Source of the DNA: Alphaproteobacteria bacterium
Lineage (GTDB): Bacteria; Pseudomonadota; Alphaproteobacteria; UBA9219; RFNS01
Reading direction: 5' to 3'
DNA: 64,000 bases
Assembly: GCA_037200005.1 (NCBI GenBank)
Contig: JBBCGY010000001.1
Location: 1,139,812 to 1,203,811 of the forward strand
Shown: positions 16,674 through 25,499 of the stretch, piece by piece
Layout of the letters: every line of letters starts with the position of its first letter
How positions within the stretch are numbered: the first letter of the stretch is position 1
The notes under the pieces: model-generated
Told to the model about the DNA's origin: nothing
Databases searched by the model: none
Seen by the model: only the letters and a program-made list of their open reading frames with translations
Made by a program: the position numbers and the translations under genes

Positions 16674-16966
16674 GGCAAAAAATCCTTATAGTCACCCAGA
16701 GGCACGGCTTCTCCTCCTTCATTCACCCAAATTTGACCGTCAGGGCTAACCCCAATCCAATCTTGCGCACCAGCACCACCGTAAACCCTGCGTTTAATGT
16801 CATGAACTCGATCCTTGGTGCGTCTATCCTTGTTTATCGGTTTTGTGCCAGCGGGGCAACCCTGCGGCTTTTGCTCCACCTCAGGCTTCGCAGTCTTCTG
16901 TTCTCCACTATCGCTAAACACTGTGTGTGGAAGTGCCTTATTTCCAACTGGTGCGTTGCCCAGCCC
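16670..16966 (-). CDS. C-terminal toxin tip of the Rhs protein, now out of frame with it
   Basis: About 98 residues read in the frame one base off from the Rhs core. They begin GLGNAPVGNKALPH and end WVNEGGEAVPLGDYKDFLP. The segment RVHDIKRRVYGGAGAQDW followed by SPDGQIWV has the size and position of an Rhs toxin domain. It faintly recalls the polymorphic toxin type 33 pattern (H-x-IK, then DG-x-I-x-V and G/P), a weak resemblance only. Restoring one G in the run at 16964-16966 fuses it directly to the Rhs core after AVVGGMG. The 83-residue frame from an internal ATG at 16921 could alternatively be an orphan toxin fragment. Its stop overlaps the downstream immunity start. Confidence 0.6.
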   Translation of the reverse strand, partial: GLGNAPVGNKALPHTVFSDSGEQKTAKPEVEQKPQGCPAGTKPINKDRRTKDRVHDIKRRVYGGAGAQDWIGVSPDGQIWVNEGGEAVPLGDYKDFLP

Positions 16967-19900
16967 ATGCCTCCTACGACTGCCAAGTCTGCTAATGCAG
17001 CTTCAACACTATATCCAAGAAGCACAAGAAAGAAAAACCTTCCATCCCTGTCCACTCGCATGATGGGATTACCCCCCGTGTACGCATACAGGTTAATACC
17101 TCCTGCCTCTCCGATAGGGTCTCGGCTCTGCCAGGTCAGATAGAACGGGTCGAGAATGCGATAGCGGGTCATAATGGCGTTGTATGGCCCAGCCTGGAAC
17201 ATTCCTGCGAAATGATGGTCCGGCCAGACGCTCCCGTTCGTTCTTATGGTTTCTCCGTCGGGGCCGTGGTCAATTGAGAAGTCTACGGCACTCGTACTCA
17301 CATTCACGATGTCTCTGACCGAACCAAGCATGTCCGGCATGTGCACATGCTTCTTGCCCGTATCCAGCGCGTATTGCCCTTCCGGGAAATACCGCCGCGC
17401 GACGATTTCGCTCCACGACCAGCGCACCTGGCATATCTCGTCTCCGCACCATGCGAAGTGCCACTCGTATGAGAATGCGCCGGTGTTGTCGTATTCAGTC
17501 TCTACCGTGCGGCGTCCGAGGCCGTCATATTTGAACTCCGTCTTCTGGCTCGTGTAGGTGGTCGCGCCCCAGCTTGTCTTGTACTCCGCCTTTATCATCC
17601 GGTGTTCCGCGTCCCAGCTCTGGCGGTACAGCTTGTAGTCGTCCGTTACCTCTCCCGCCGCGTCGTAGGTCGGCGTGCCCGCTCCCGTCAGCTGGTTCAC
17701 GTTGTTCGCGCTCTTCGTCCATCCGCCGCCCGCGCTGCCCGCGCTTCGCGTCAGCGACGTGATGTTGTCCAGCTTGTCCCGCGTATAGGCGAAGTTCCAG
17801 CTCGTCGGGCTGCCGGTCGTTGCCGCCGTGAGCCGGTCGCTGAGGTCGTAGCTGTAGCTCCATGTTTGGGATGACCACGGCCCGTTGCTCTCCGCGACGC
17901 TCGTCACGTTGTACGGATTGCCGCCGCTCCATGTATAGGCGTAGTTCCTCGGCTTACTGGTGCCGCTGAGGCCGTTCGCGTTCGTGATGCTCGTCAGCCT
18001 TCGGTCATTGGTGTTCGTGTCGTAGGCCCAGGTCGTCCCGATGCTCGTGCCGTTCAGCGTTCGCGTCGTCATCTGGCTCGTGCTGCCGTTGTAGCCGTAG
18101 GTGAACGTGCCCAGGCTGTTCACATGCGTCGCCACCCGCCCCAGCGTGTCGTAGGTCAGGCTCTCATTGCCGCCGGATATCGTGCGCGTACTCTCCCTTC
18201 CCAGCGCGTCGTAGGTGTAGGTGATGGAGTCGTTCGACGCGAACGGGCCGTTCTCGGTTTGCAGTTGCAGCGCGCCGTCCGTGCCCACCGCGATATAGCT
18301 CCACGCCGTCGTGCCGATGCCGTCCACCATCGATGTCCGGCGCGGATACCATGTGTCATAGGCGAACGTCACGTCCGGGGTGCTGTTCACCTCGTTCGTG
18401 TAGCCGATGCCCGTCAGTTCGTCAGCCGTGTTGTAGGTGTATGTTTTGATTTGACCTAGCGCATCCGTCACGCTCTTGAGCCGCGACGTGGTGTTTTCGT
18501 AGGCGTAAGTCTCCGTCGTTGAATCAGGGAAAGTCTTCACTGTCGGACGACTCTGGACATCGATATCCCACGTCGTCACATTGCCGTTCGCGTCCGTCAG
18601 CGTGTGAAGCGCGCCGTTGTCGTAATAGGTGTAGCTCGTCGTTCTGCTGAGCGGCGCGCTGGTGATCGGCTCGGTGACTGAGAGCAATCGTTGATTATTA
18701 TCGTAAGTATAGCTCGTCGTCCGTCCGAGCCGGTCAGTGTGGCTGTTCAAATTCAGCTTTCGCGTCGAGTCGTAGGTGTAGATATCCGTCGTGCTGTCCG
18801 GATAGGTGACCTGAGTCAGCATATCCAGCGCGTTGTAGCTGTACGTCTCGGCGCGGCCTTCCGAGTCCGTCAGCGTGCCAATCCGGTCATAGGCGTCGTA
18901 ACTGTAACTCTCCTTCGTCGCGGCCAGCGCGTTCGTCGTACCGTAGGTCACGCTGCCAAAAGCGACGGCATAGGGCACCGTCACCCGCGTCAGCCTTCCG
19001 TATCCGTCATACTCCCGGAACGTCGTTTGGTTCAGCGCGTCGGTCGAGTAGATGAGCTGCCCATCGGCGTTGTAGGCATAGTTCGTCACTTCGCCCGCCG
19101 CGTCGGTGTAAGTGCCGGGCTGGTGATTGGTATAACTCCCGAACTGCGCCAACGTCACCCAGGTCGGCGTCGATGAAACTTGCCTCTCCACCTTGGTTGT
19201 ATCAACGCCGCCCACCGCATGAGTGAATTTCAGCGTCCGCCCCAGCGGGTCGGTCACAGTCAGCGGCTTGCCAATAACATTGTAGTCTGTGGCAATCAGA
19301 TGCGTCGTTCCGTCATCCAGCACACGAGCAACGCTGGCAGGCTTATCGATAGACCCCGTGGCGCGGATGTAGCCGTCCAGATAATTGAACCATACAGGAT
19401 TTTCGAGCGGATATTTGACCGTCTCCACAATTGGAGCTGTCTGCCCACTGGTATTGTGCAGCCAGTGCATTCGCAGCGCCTTCGTATAGTCTTTACCGCC
19501 TCCCGTTCCGTAGGTGGGATAGACATGCTTGTCCCAAAAGTAAGAGTTGCGCTCGTGATTCGTGTAGAAATTATTGCTGTAAAAGAAGTAATAGAAGCTC
19601 GGAAAAGGATACGCCGCACTCTCGGGAATGATGGCCTCATCATCCCTTGATGCAATTCCCGGCGCCTCGTGCCGATATTCAAGCCGTTCCGTGAAGTTCA
19701 TCGGATCGGTTATTTCCAGATAACGAGTCGTCGGATTGCCGTAAGGATCGGTATTCGTCCCAAAAACGAAACTGCTCGTTCCGTAGGGCGTCGTCATTGC
19801 ATCCACGAGACCGCCGCCATCGTAACTGAACGATGAAGTAATCCCGATGACATCGGTAATGGAATCGAGTCTCCCACTACCATCATAGGCCAATGCCACC

Positions 19901-21717
19901 GTCCGCCCGAACGGATCCTCGACTCCAGTCACAAGCAACGGGTCAGTCGCGCCGTAACTGAAAGTCGTATCGCGTCCCGTCGCGTCCGTTATCGTGGTCA
20001 AGCGCAACTGACCATCATAGGTGAAGGTCAAGGCGTTACCCCAGGCATCCTGAATTTGCGTCAGGAACACGCGGCGCGGGGAAGTCGTCGCCCCATCCAC
20101 CGCTGCATAGATATGCTGGCCGCCTCCAGGGAAGTTAAGCTCATATTGCGTCAGCGTACCGGTAGCCGGAACACGCTTCAGCACCGCCTGCGTCGTTTCC
20201 TCCGGCGTAAAAAGTCCGGTAGTCGAACTGTAAGTTATGGGGACGTACGACCCAACATAACCGAAGTAATTCACTGAACCGCCGCCCGCCACATAGCGGC
20301 TAACGCTGCTTCCAGCCGAAGTCGGGTCATCCTCAATATAGGACAATGTATTCATCGTCCATTTCGGCCCAACATTGAAAAAGCCGAAAGTCGCGGGCTG
20401 GCTATCTTCCCGCTGATTATAGGTCAGGCTCACGAATACACCCGGCCCCTTTTGCGGCTGATAGCCAATCGGGGTGTCGGTCAGATTCAGACTAACCGCC
20501 ATGCTGTGGGCATTCGCCCCGCACATGCCGTGGGTGCACTTCGGCGCTGCCGTCGGCGCTTCCGCCGATACTCCGCTATCGGCGTTAATCTTAGTCCCGT
20601 AAGGAACCGTCGTTCCCGACTGCGAACTACTGGTGTAGCCCATTCCATAGACTTGCCGCGCCTCCGGCGACACGATATCCACAGTCCGCCATTTGCGGTC
20701 TTGAACCGCATCAGTCGGCACTAAGAAATATCCGCTGCTCTCCGCATCAATGGCATTCCGGCTAATCAAAAGGTCGCCGCCGAAAGTCGGGTCTTTGACG
20801 TGGAACCTCCCATTATCTTCGCTGACAATCGCAGCGTAGTGCTTCACCTTCCAATTCACGACCGAAGGAACCGGAATTTCCTGCCCCGGCTCTCGATGAA
20901 CGAGCCGATAGGAAAGCTCCGCCTTGTCAGCAAGCGCCGCCACTTGGTCGAACGAAAATCCATGCGGGCCGGATTTCACCTCACCGATAAAGCCAATCTT
21001 ATTCAAGTCGGCCTTTCGCGACATCAATAGATTCACCAGCGCCTTCGAGCCGCAGAGAAACGCCTCTCCCGGCTTGTTGTGCATCTGGGCTGCGCCCTCA
21101 CGAGCGCCGGTAATCATCTCCGTCGCCGAACCGGAAATCGGTCGGTCGCCGATATCCGTCAACAGCGCTTTCAGCTCTTCCTCATGCCCTACGCGGGCAT
21201 GCATCCGCGCCAGCTCGCCCACGGCGCGGTCAATCAGCGCCTTGGCTTGCGGCTGCGTCGCTGCCCGGCCTTCCTGCCAAGCCGCCGTCCAGGCCGTGAA
21301 AGCGCGGGAGAAATACCCTCCTCGATAATAGGCCAGGCCCAGATTAGTCTGCACCGCCGCACTCCAAGCCGTATGCGGATGAGCCTCCGCATAGGCAATC
21401 AACGGCGCATGGCTTTCCGTCACGTCAACGGACGGCTGCGCAGACGACTGACGAAAGTCCTCAATGGCCACGTCAATCTCTTCCGTCTCCCGCGTCGTCG
21501 GCGGTCTCGTCGCCACAAGCGGCTCTTCGAGACCCGCAACGATTTTCTTCCCGTAAGGCTCGGTAAGCCCAGCCTTCACAGGGCCAGCAGTCGCGGCTAG
21601 CTTTTTCGCGTCGCCGCCACTCATGCAAGCACTCAAAACACCAGCGATGCCGACGCACGCCATCAGCAACAGGGCCAGCGCCCGCCCTACCCAACTTCTC
21701 GTCGTTATCTTTTTCAT
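16834..21717 (-). CDS. Rhs/YD-repeat lipoprotein with a C39-type peptidase domain
   Basis: A 1627-residue polymorphic toxin carrier. The signal peptide ends in VLSAC, a lipobox at C31. Tetratricopeptide-like helices (about 105-150) precede a papain-like C39 domain with candidate catalytic C222 (AFLCGSKAL), H293 (KHYAAIV) and D309 (HVKDPTFGG). From about residue 560 to 1500 there are many YD repeats (e.g. FSYGATDPLLVTG, YAYNADGQLIYSTD) that form the Rhs shell. The core closes with RYRILDPFYLTWQSRDPIGE and NLYAYTGGNPIMRVDRDG. After that the present frame ends in an unrelated tail (LRWSKSRRVAPLAQNR), because the toxin lies in another frame (16670-16966). The ATG at 21717 has AGGAGA upstream. The lipobox and C39 domain suggest Sec export and self-processing. 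Confidence 0.85.
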   Translation of the reverse strand: MKKITTRSWVGRALALLLMACVGIAGVLSACMSGGDAKKLAATAGPVKAGLTEPYGKKIVAGLEEPLVATRPPTTRETEEIDVAIEDFRQSSAQPSVDVTESHAPLIAYAEAHPHTAWSAAVQTNLGLAYYRGGYFSRAFTAWTAAWQEGRAATQPQAKALIDRAVGELARMHARVGHEEELKALLTDIGDRPISGSATEMITGAREGAAQMHNKPGEAFLCGSKALVNLLMSRKADLNKIGFIGEVKSGPHGFSFDQVAALADKAELSYRLVHREPGQEIPVPSVVNWKVKHYAAIVSEDNGRFHVKDPTFGGDLLISRNAIDAESSGYFLVPTDAVQDRKWRTVDIVSPEARQVYGMGYTSSSQSGTTVPYGTKINADSGVSAEAPTAAPKCTHGMCGANAHSMAVSLNLTDTPIGYQPQKGPGVFVSLTYNQREDSQPATFGFFNVGPKWTMNTLSYIEDDPTSAGSSVSRYVAGGGSVNYFGYVGSYVPITYSSTTGLFTPEETTQAVLKRVPATGTLTQYELNFPGGGQHIYAAVDGATTSPRRVFLTQIQDAWGNALTFTYDGQLRLTTITDATGRDTTFSYGATDPLLVTGVEDPFGRTVALAYDGSGRLDSITDVIGITSSFSYDGGGLVDAMTTPYGTSSFVFGTNTDPYGNPTTRYLEITDPMNFTERLEYRHEAPGIASRDDEAIIPESAAYPFPSFYYFFYSNNFYTNHERNSYFWDKHVYPTYGTGGGKDYTKALRMHWLHNTSGQTAPIVETVKYPLENPVWFNYLDGYIRATGSIDKPASVARVLDDGTTHLIATDYNVIGKPLTVTDPLGRTLKFTHAVGGVDTTKVERQVSSTPTWVTLAQFGSYTNHQPGTYTDAAGEVTNYAYNADGQLIYSTDALNQTTFREYDGYGRLTRVTVPYAVAFGSVTYGTTNALAATKESYSYDAYDRIGTLTDSEGRAETYSYNALDMLTQVTYPDSTTDIYTYDSTRKLNLNSHTDRLGRTTSYTYDNNQRLLSVTEPITSAPLSRTTSYTYYDNGALHTLTDANGNVTTWDIDVQSRPTVKTFPDSTTETYAYENTTSRLKSVTDALGQIKTYTYNTADELTGIGYTNEVNSTPDVTFAYDTWYPRRTSMVDGIGTTAWSYIAVGTDGALQLQTENGPFASNDSITYTYDALGRESTRTISGGNESLTYDTLGRVATHVNSLGTFTYGYNGSTSQMTTRTLNGTSIGTTWAYDTNTNDRRLTSITNANGLSGTSKPRNYAYTWSGGNPYNVTSVAESNGPWSSQTWSYSYDLSDRLTAATTGSPTSWNFAYTRDKLDNITSLTRSAGSAGGGWTKSANNVNQLTGAGTPTYDAAGEVTDDYKLYRQSWDAEHRMIKAEYKTSWGATTYTSQKTEFKYDGLGRRTVETEYDNTGAFSYEWHFAWCGDEICQVRWSWSEIVARRYFPEGQYALDTGKKHVHMPDMLGSVRDIVNVSTSAVDFSIDHGPDGETIRTNGSVWPDHHFAGMFQAGPYNAIMTRYRILDPFYLTWQSRDPIGEAGGINLYAYTGGNPIMRVDRDGRFFFLVLLGYSVEAALADLAVVGGMGWATHQLEIRHFHTQCLAIVENRRLRSLRWSKSRRVAPLAQNR

Positions 21718-22043
21718 GACCGTCTCCTCTAACCCGGCGCGAAATGCTCCGGGGGAGGGCCGCTCTATCATGGACGCGCCGCGGCATTCCCAAATCCGCC
21801 CGATACGGCCGTCCGGCCATTGAAAAAAGTAAGCTTATGTAGAAATGGGTAGGATAAATCCGGCGCGTTAGGCCCACTCCGCGCGGATTATCTTTGACGC
21901 CGGGAGGCTCCAGCCCATCGGCGGCGCTCGCCGCGCATGGCTGCGCTCCGACGTCAATGCGCAATTCGGCAAACGCCTTGCCATTCTGTCACGCGCTTTG
22001 CCATCTCGCCGCTTGACTTGTCAGACCGGCACAGCGCCGCAGA

Positions 22044-22230
22044 GGGACAGGGAGGGAAGCTGGAAGTGCCGCCCGGCTGACGAGCGGCTCCTTTGTCCGG
22101 CCACCGCCGGAGAAAGGAGCGGACGACGGCCTGCTATTCTAGCAGGCCGTCGCGCGATAGAGCCTGTTCAGCTTTCGCTGAACAGGCGGAACGGCAGCCG
22201 GGCGGCACTTCCAGCTTCCCTCCCTGTCCC
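22044..22230. repeat. 187-bp multi-hairpin palindrome (36-bp perfect arms)
   Basis: Two perfect 36-bp inverted arms (22044-22079 and 22195-22230) enclose three separate hairpins. H1 is 22087-22120: stem GCTCCTTT plus TCCGGC with one G-G mismatch and a CACC loop. H2 is 22124-22152: 13-bp perfect stem CGACGGCCTGCTA with a TTC loop. H3 is 22162-22187: 11-bp perfect stem GCCTGTTCAGC with a TTTC loop. As DNA this would form a cruciform, and as RNA a four-way junction. It lies 27 bases after the stop of the HEPN-like gene and 326 bases before the Rhs start; that 326-base stretch (21718-22043) holds no gene I can see. No reverse transcriptase, transposase or integron integrase is nearby. Function unknown. 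Confidence 0.9.
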
Positions 22231-22257
22231 GGCGCGGACTGAATATTTGAAGACCCG

Positions 22258-22650
22258 CTATAGATTTTTGGCAATCTTCGCCACCAACTCTGCCAACGCC
22301 GCCACATGGTCGATCATCTGTTGAGCGTCTTGAGGGGTGGTTTCGTCGAGCAAGGCCGGTTCATACGCTTCGCGCAGAACACATATGGCACTGATCGTGC
22401 TTATATCTTCTGGTAAAAGAGACGGGTGGCGGTTCGGCTCCTGTATCGTTTTGGCGAACAGATCATAGGTTGCGTCGTTCGGCCACAGATTCTGGCCCGT
22501 CACGCCGGATAGATAGGCAGCCGCCGCATATTCTGAAACCTCATAGGCCAGCTTCATCGCCGCGCCATGCTTGCCTATGGCGTTTAAGCTCTTTGCGTCC
22601 GCAAGCATTTTGGTGGCTTCGGCAAGCCGGGCTCGGAATTCGTCGTTCAT
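22258..22650 (-). CDS. HEPN-like helical protein
   Basis: A 130-residue all-helical protein. The pattern of LAEATKMLADAKSLNAIGKHGAAMKLAYEVSEYAAAAYL recalls HEPN domains, which often act as RNases or toxins. The catalytic R-x4-6-H motif of active HEPN RNases is not visible, so it may be an inactive or antitoxin-like member. It is the last gene of a three-gene minus-strand group with the 418-residue protein (24-base gap) and an XRE regulator. The family call is by helical pattern only. Confidence 0.5.
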   Translation of the reverse strand: MNDEFRARLAEATKMLADAKSLNAIGKHGAAMKLAYEVSEYAAAAYLSGVTGQNLWPNDATYDLFAKTIQEPNRHPSLLPEDISTISAICVLREAYEPALLDETTPQDAQQMIDHVAALAELVAKIAKNL

Positions 22651-22674
22651 GCTATATCCGATGGCGAGACTGGT

Positions 22675-23931
22675 TTAGGCGACCAAAGAGAACAGGGGAA
22701 TATGCGCCGCTTCCGATCCTATTAGCTTTAAGGGCCGAACGGCACCTTTCGATGCGCCGGATTTTTCCAGGTCAAGCGAAGCGGTTTGCATGGCGTTAGA
22801 GCCGAGCATGCGGTTTTCCACGTCCAAGGAACGTAAGCCTGCAAGAATCTCCGGCTCGTTCAAGGCGTGAATATGCATTGGCGGAGGCTTCGCGCCAAAG
22901 ACGGCACTTTCGCCTTCGGAAATAGGCGGAGCAAAAAGCTCGTCATTTTGAACCGCCAATAAAGCGCTGTATGCCTGCCGTTTGTTCCCCAGCAGCGGAA
23001 TCGACGGGCTGCGTTTCTTCGGTAACCGGCTATCCAATTTGCCCCATCGCCGTGCACGGATTTCTTGCTCCGCTGCTTTCAAGATGGAGGCCATAACACT
23101 TTCCACCATGGCGGGGCGGGGCAATTCTCCGTTGCTGATAATCTGGCCTTGCGTGACCATTGAACCTTTGAAGGTTGATATGCCTTTTGTAAACCCGGCA
23201 TCGATCTTTTGCCGCCCGCTTGCTCCCCTCCAGCGCACGATAAAATTATTCGGATCGATTCTCCCATCTGGTAGGGGAACGCCAAGTATTTCGACCGGCA
23301 TAGTCCATTTGTTGCGGATGGTATCCGTCAATTCTGCGATCCGCAGGAGGCCGCTATGGCTGTCCGCGCCCAAGCTTGCGCCAAGCTGTTCCTGAATCTT
23401 GACGATCTTCGTATTGTGTGGCGCGAATTCAAAAGTCTGTCCGGCGGGGATTGCCCCATCACGCATACCCTTTTGGGCAAAATGCCTCATGCTTTCTTGA
23501 ATGAAGTGTATGCCGAGTCCCTCGGAAGGGAATTTGTTCCCCTCTGGCAGTTCCGCAACTAGCCCTCGCATCCTGGATGGCAAGATACAAACGTCCTCAC
23601 TATAAATACCATTCTTGACGATTAAATCGTCTCCATCACGCTGCATGGATAAAGAGCGAAAATTTATCGTCGCGCCAATAATTTTTGGCTTACATAAATC
23701 CCATGCAGCGGCGAAGAAAAGAACCTCCACATCTCCGCTCGTCATAGCGCGCATGACATTGCGGAAACCTGCATCGTCGAAAGCGGAGTCATGAAGTTTG
23801 GCTTCGTGGCAAATTGCATCCCTCAGAATGCCGCCTAGCATGAGGCAATGATTGGCTACAGTCGGTTCAAAGGGCAAAATGGCGGTATGAAGGCCGCCCT
23901 CCCGCATTTTGAATTGATCCGGCTGTATCAT
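22675..23931 (-). CDS. Unrecognised 418-residue protein of the XRE operon
   Basis: I do not recognise this protein. It is soluble, with no signal peptide or membrane segment. The N-terminal half holds acidic and aromatic segments (CHEAKLHDSAFDDAGFRNVMRA, DVEVLFFAAAWDLCKP). The middle is basic (NFIVRWRGASGRQKIDAG, EQEIRARRWGKLDSRLPKKR). The C-terminal part contains PPPMHIHALNEPEILAG. The ATG at 23931 is taken as start because AGGG precedes it; a TTG at 23958 would add nine residues. It lies 84 bases downstream of an XRE regulator and just before a HEPN-like gene, a context often seen for toxin or defence operons. Confidence 0.6.
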   Translation of the reverse strand: MIQPDQFKMREGGLHTAILPFEPTVANHCLMLGGILRDAICHEAKLHDSAFDDAGFRNVMRAMTSGDVEVLFFAAAWDLCKPKIIGATINFRSLSMQRDGDDLIVKNGIYSEDVCILPSRMRGLVAELPEGNKFPSEGLGIHFIQESMRHFAQKGMRDGAIPAGQTFEFAPHNTKIVKIQEQLGASLGADSHSGLLRIAELTDTIRNKWTMPVEILGVPLPDGRIDPNNFIVRWRGASGRQKIDAGFTKGISTFKGSMVTQGQIISNGELPRPAMVESVMASILKAAEQEIRARRWGKLDSRLPKKRSPSIPLLGNKRQAYSALLAVQNDELFAPPISEGESAVFGAKPPPMHIHALNEPEILAGLRSLDVENRMLGSNAMQTASLDLEKSGASKGAVRPLKLIGSEAAHIPLFSLVA

Positions 23932-24015
23932 GCACGCCCTATGCTTTGGCTTAAACAATTTCGAAAATCAGCGCCTATACTATCATAATTAACGACAGGT
24001 CCGCATGGGCAAGTT

Positions 24016-24669
24016 TTACTTTCGTGGCTTTTTTGAAGGCTTATTGCCCTTATTCCAGAACAAATCGAACTCGCGGACATAGCGTTCCGCCACTTGTTTG
24101 GAATGGATCGAAACGCATTCCCGTCTATTCCCACCCTCGGTTAAGGGCAGGATGAGGGTGTCGCCGTAGAGATACCAGGGAGCCATGTCGGCATACGCCG
24201 CGTCCAGCGTCCGATAGCTGCAATAGCTTACGGGAGTGCCTATCTCGCCTTCCTGAACTAGAACCCGTGCCTCTAGCCCTTCGATCTCCTCCATGCGCCG
24301 GATATGTTCGACGACGGAATCGTCTGACAGCGGAAAATAACGATCATCGCCGAAATTGAACTGGCGAATGCGCCCGCCTTTCTTGACGGTTTCATAGACA
24401 TGGTCAAGCAACTGGCGGTATCCGGCTTTGCCGCTATATGACCGCATCTGATGCTTGCGGATGCAGACGCCTTCATTATCCTGAAATTCGATTCCCTCCT
24501 TATCGAAGGCCGTCAAAATGCTGGCGAGCGTCCGCTCCTGCGGCTGAACATCTTCGTTCTCGATTTGCCGGATGGTAATGCGGTTAACCCCGGTTTTGTC
24601 GGCAAGGTCTTCCATTGACCAGCCAAGCAGACCACGCGCCCCGCGAATTTGTCGTCCTGAAATTATCAT
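24016..24669 (-). CDS. XRE family regulator with a C-terminal sensor-like domain
   Basis: A 217-residue regulator. Residues 1-60 are a Cro/CI helix-turn-helix (RQIRGARGLLGWSMEDLADK, then GVNRITIRQIE). The C-terminal part (about 75-210) contains YRQLLDHVYETVKKGG, DDSVVEHIRRMEEIEGLEAR and WYLYGDTLILPL, and ends with RECVSIHSKQVAERYVREFD. This arrangement resembles the phospholipase D-like effector domain of TrmB-type regulators, an inference from pattern only. The start MIISGRQIRGARGLLGW matches the usual XRE N-terminus; a further in-frame start exists at 24720. It heads the operon with the 418-residue and HEPN-like genes and is divergent from a plus-strand gene at 24915. Confidence 0.75.
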   Translation of the reverse strand: MIISGRQIRGARGLLGWSMEDLADKTGVNRITIRQIENEDVQPQERTLASILTAFDKEGIEFQDNEGVCIRKHQMRSYSGKAGYRQLLDHVYETVKKGGRIRQFNFGDDRYFPLSDDSVVEHIRRMEEIEGLEARVLVQEGEIGTPVSYCSYRTLDAAYADMAPWYLYGDTLILPLTEGGNRRECVSIHSKQVAERYVREFDLFWNKGNKPSKKPRK

Positions 24670-24818
24670 AATGGAATATATATACCACGAAATTGGATAA
24701 ATCAAGGAAATTATTTTCACTTCAACTGCACAACAAGGAATATCAACGCCTTATATGACATTATTGGCGCAATAAACTCCATAATGAATGTTATTATACT
24801 CCAATATGGATATTTTCC

Positions 24819-24846
24819 TTGCATTTCGGAAATTTCATGCTATGGT
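24819..24846 (+). promoter_or_regulatory. Possible promoter in the divergent region
   Basis: TTGCAT (24819-24824) and TATGGT (24841-24846) are spaced 16 bases apart in an A/T-rich stretch between the divergent XRE gene and the gene at 24915. The match to consensus is moderate. Confidence 0.35.
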
Positions 24847-24914
24847 TTGAATATAAGGGAAGAGGTTTTGTTCGGACGTTCGCATTCAACCATGTATTTT
24901 AAGGAGGAAAGCAT

Positions 24915-25418
24915 ATGTCAAAGCGCAAAGGAAGAAAGGGCATTACCGGCCTTAGAACGTGGGCCACCCCTACCAAGGAGCGCCGCCGCCAGAATGGCGG
25001 GGTTATCTGCGATACCATCCAGAGCAGCACACGAATCGGACTTATCAGACGGTATCGCGCCGTTTGGGAATGCCCGCTTGATGCCTACCATGCCCACGGC
25101 GTCATAAGGTGGGCTGAATACCGGGCGGGGCTGCGCCTTCATCGCGCCTATCATGGCGTGGTGTTGTGCCGTCGGGCGGATTATCGCCCGATGAGCGACG
25201 AACATGCTTCATGGCCGCAAACTCGTATCGAGAAGCTTCTGAATCTTGCCCGCAAGATCATTATGCCTGAAGATTTGAATACGGTCATCGACATATGCGG
25301 CCATTCCAGGCCAGCCCAATTTCAGCGTGAACTTGTGTCGTTGAAACGCGGTCTTGGTGATCTTGCCAGCCGTTGGCACATGGCAGCGGCAGAGGCTTGC
25401 GAACACAAGAATCAATAG
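24915..25418 (+). CDS. Hypothetical mobile-element protein
   Basis: A 167-residue basic protein. The central part (PLDAYHAHGVIRWAEYRAGLRLHRAYHG) has the look of DUF6456-like helical proteins from phage-derived and plasmid regions, but the resemblance is weak and I do not assign a family. AAGGAGGAAAGC directly precedes the ATG, an excellent ribosome binding site. A strong terminator at 25442-25473 closes the gene as a single unit. It is divergent from the XRE operon. Confidence 0.65.
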   Translation: MSKRKGRKGITGLRTWATPTKERRRQNGGVICDTIQSSTRIGLIRRYRAVWECPLDAYHAHGVIRWAEYRAGLRLHRAYHGVVLCRRADYRPMSDEHASWPQTRIEKLLNLARKIIMPEDLNTVIDICGHSRPAQFQRELVSLKRGLGDLASRWHMAAAEACEHKNQ

Positions 25419-25441
25419 ATCGCAACCTCGCCCCAGCTATT

Positions 25442-25473
25442 AAGCCGCCGTTGCCATGCACGGCGGCTTTTTT
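25442..25473 (+). terminator. Rho-independent terminator
   Basis: AAGCCGCCGT pairs with ACGGCGGCTT around an 8-base loop, followed by a run of T (25468-25473). It ends transcription from the gene at 24915-25418. Confidence 0.88.
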
Positions 25474-25499
25474 ATTCCCGCATTAGCGGAGGTTATGTC

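Noticed and set aside
22044-22230. Multi-hairpin element as an integron attC site or retron RNA
   Set aside because: The R and L box cores of attC are not seen and the arms are far longer than attC ends. No reverse transcriptase gene is present for a retron.
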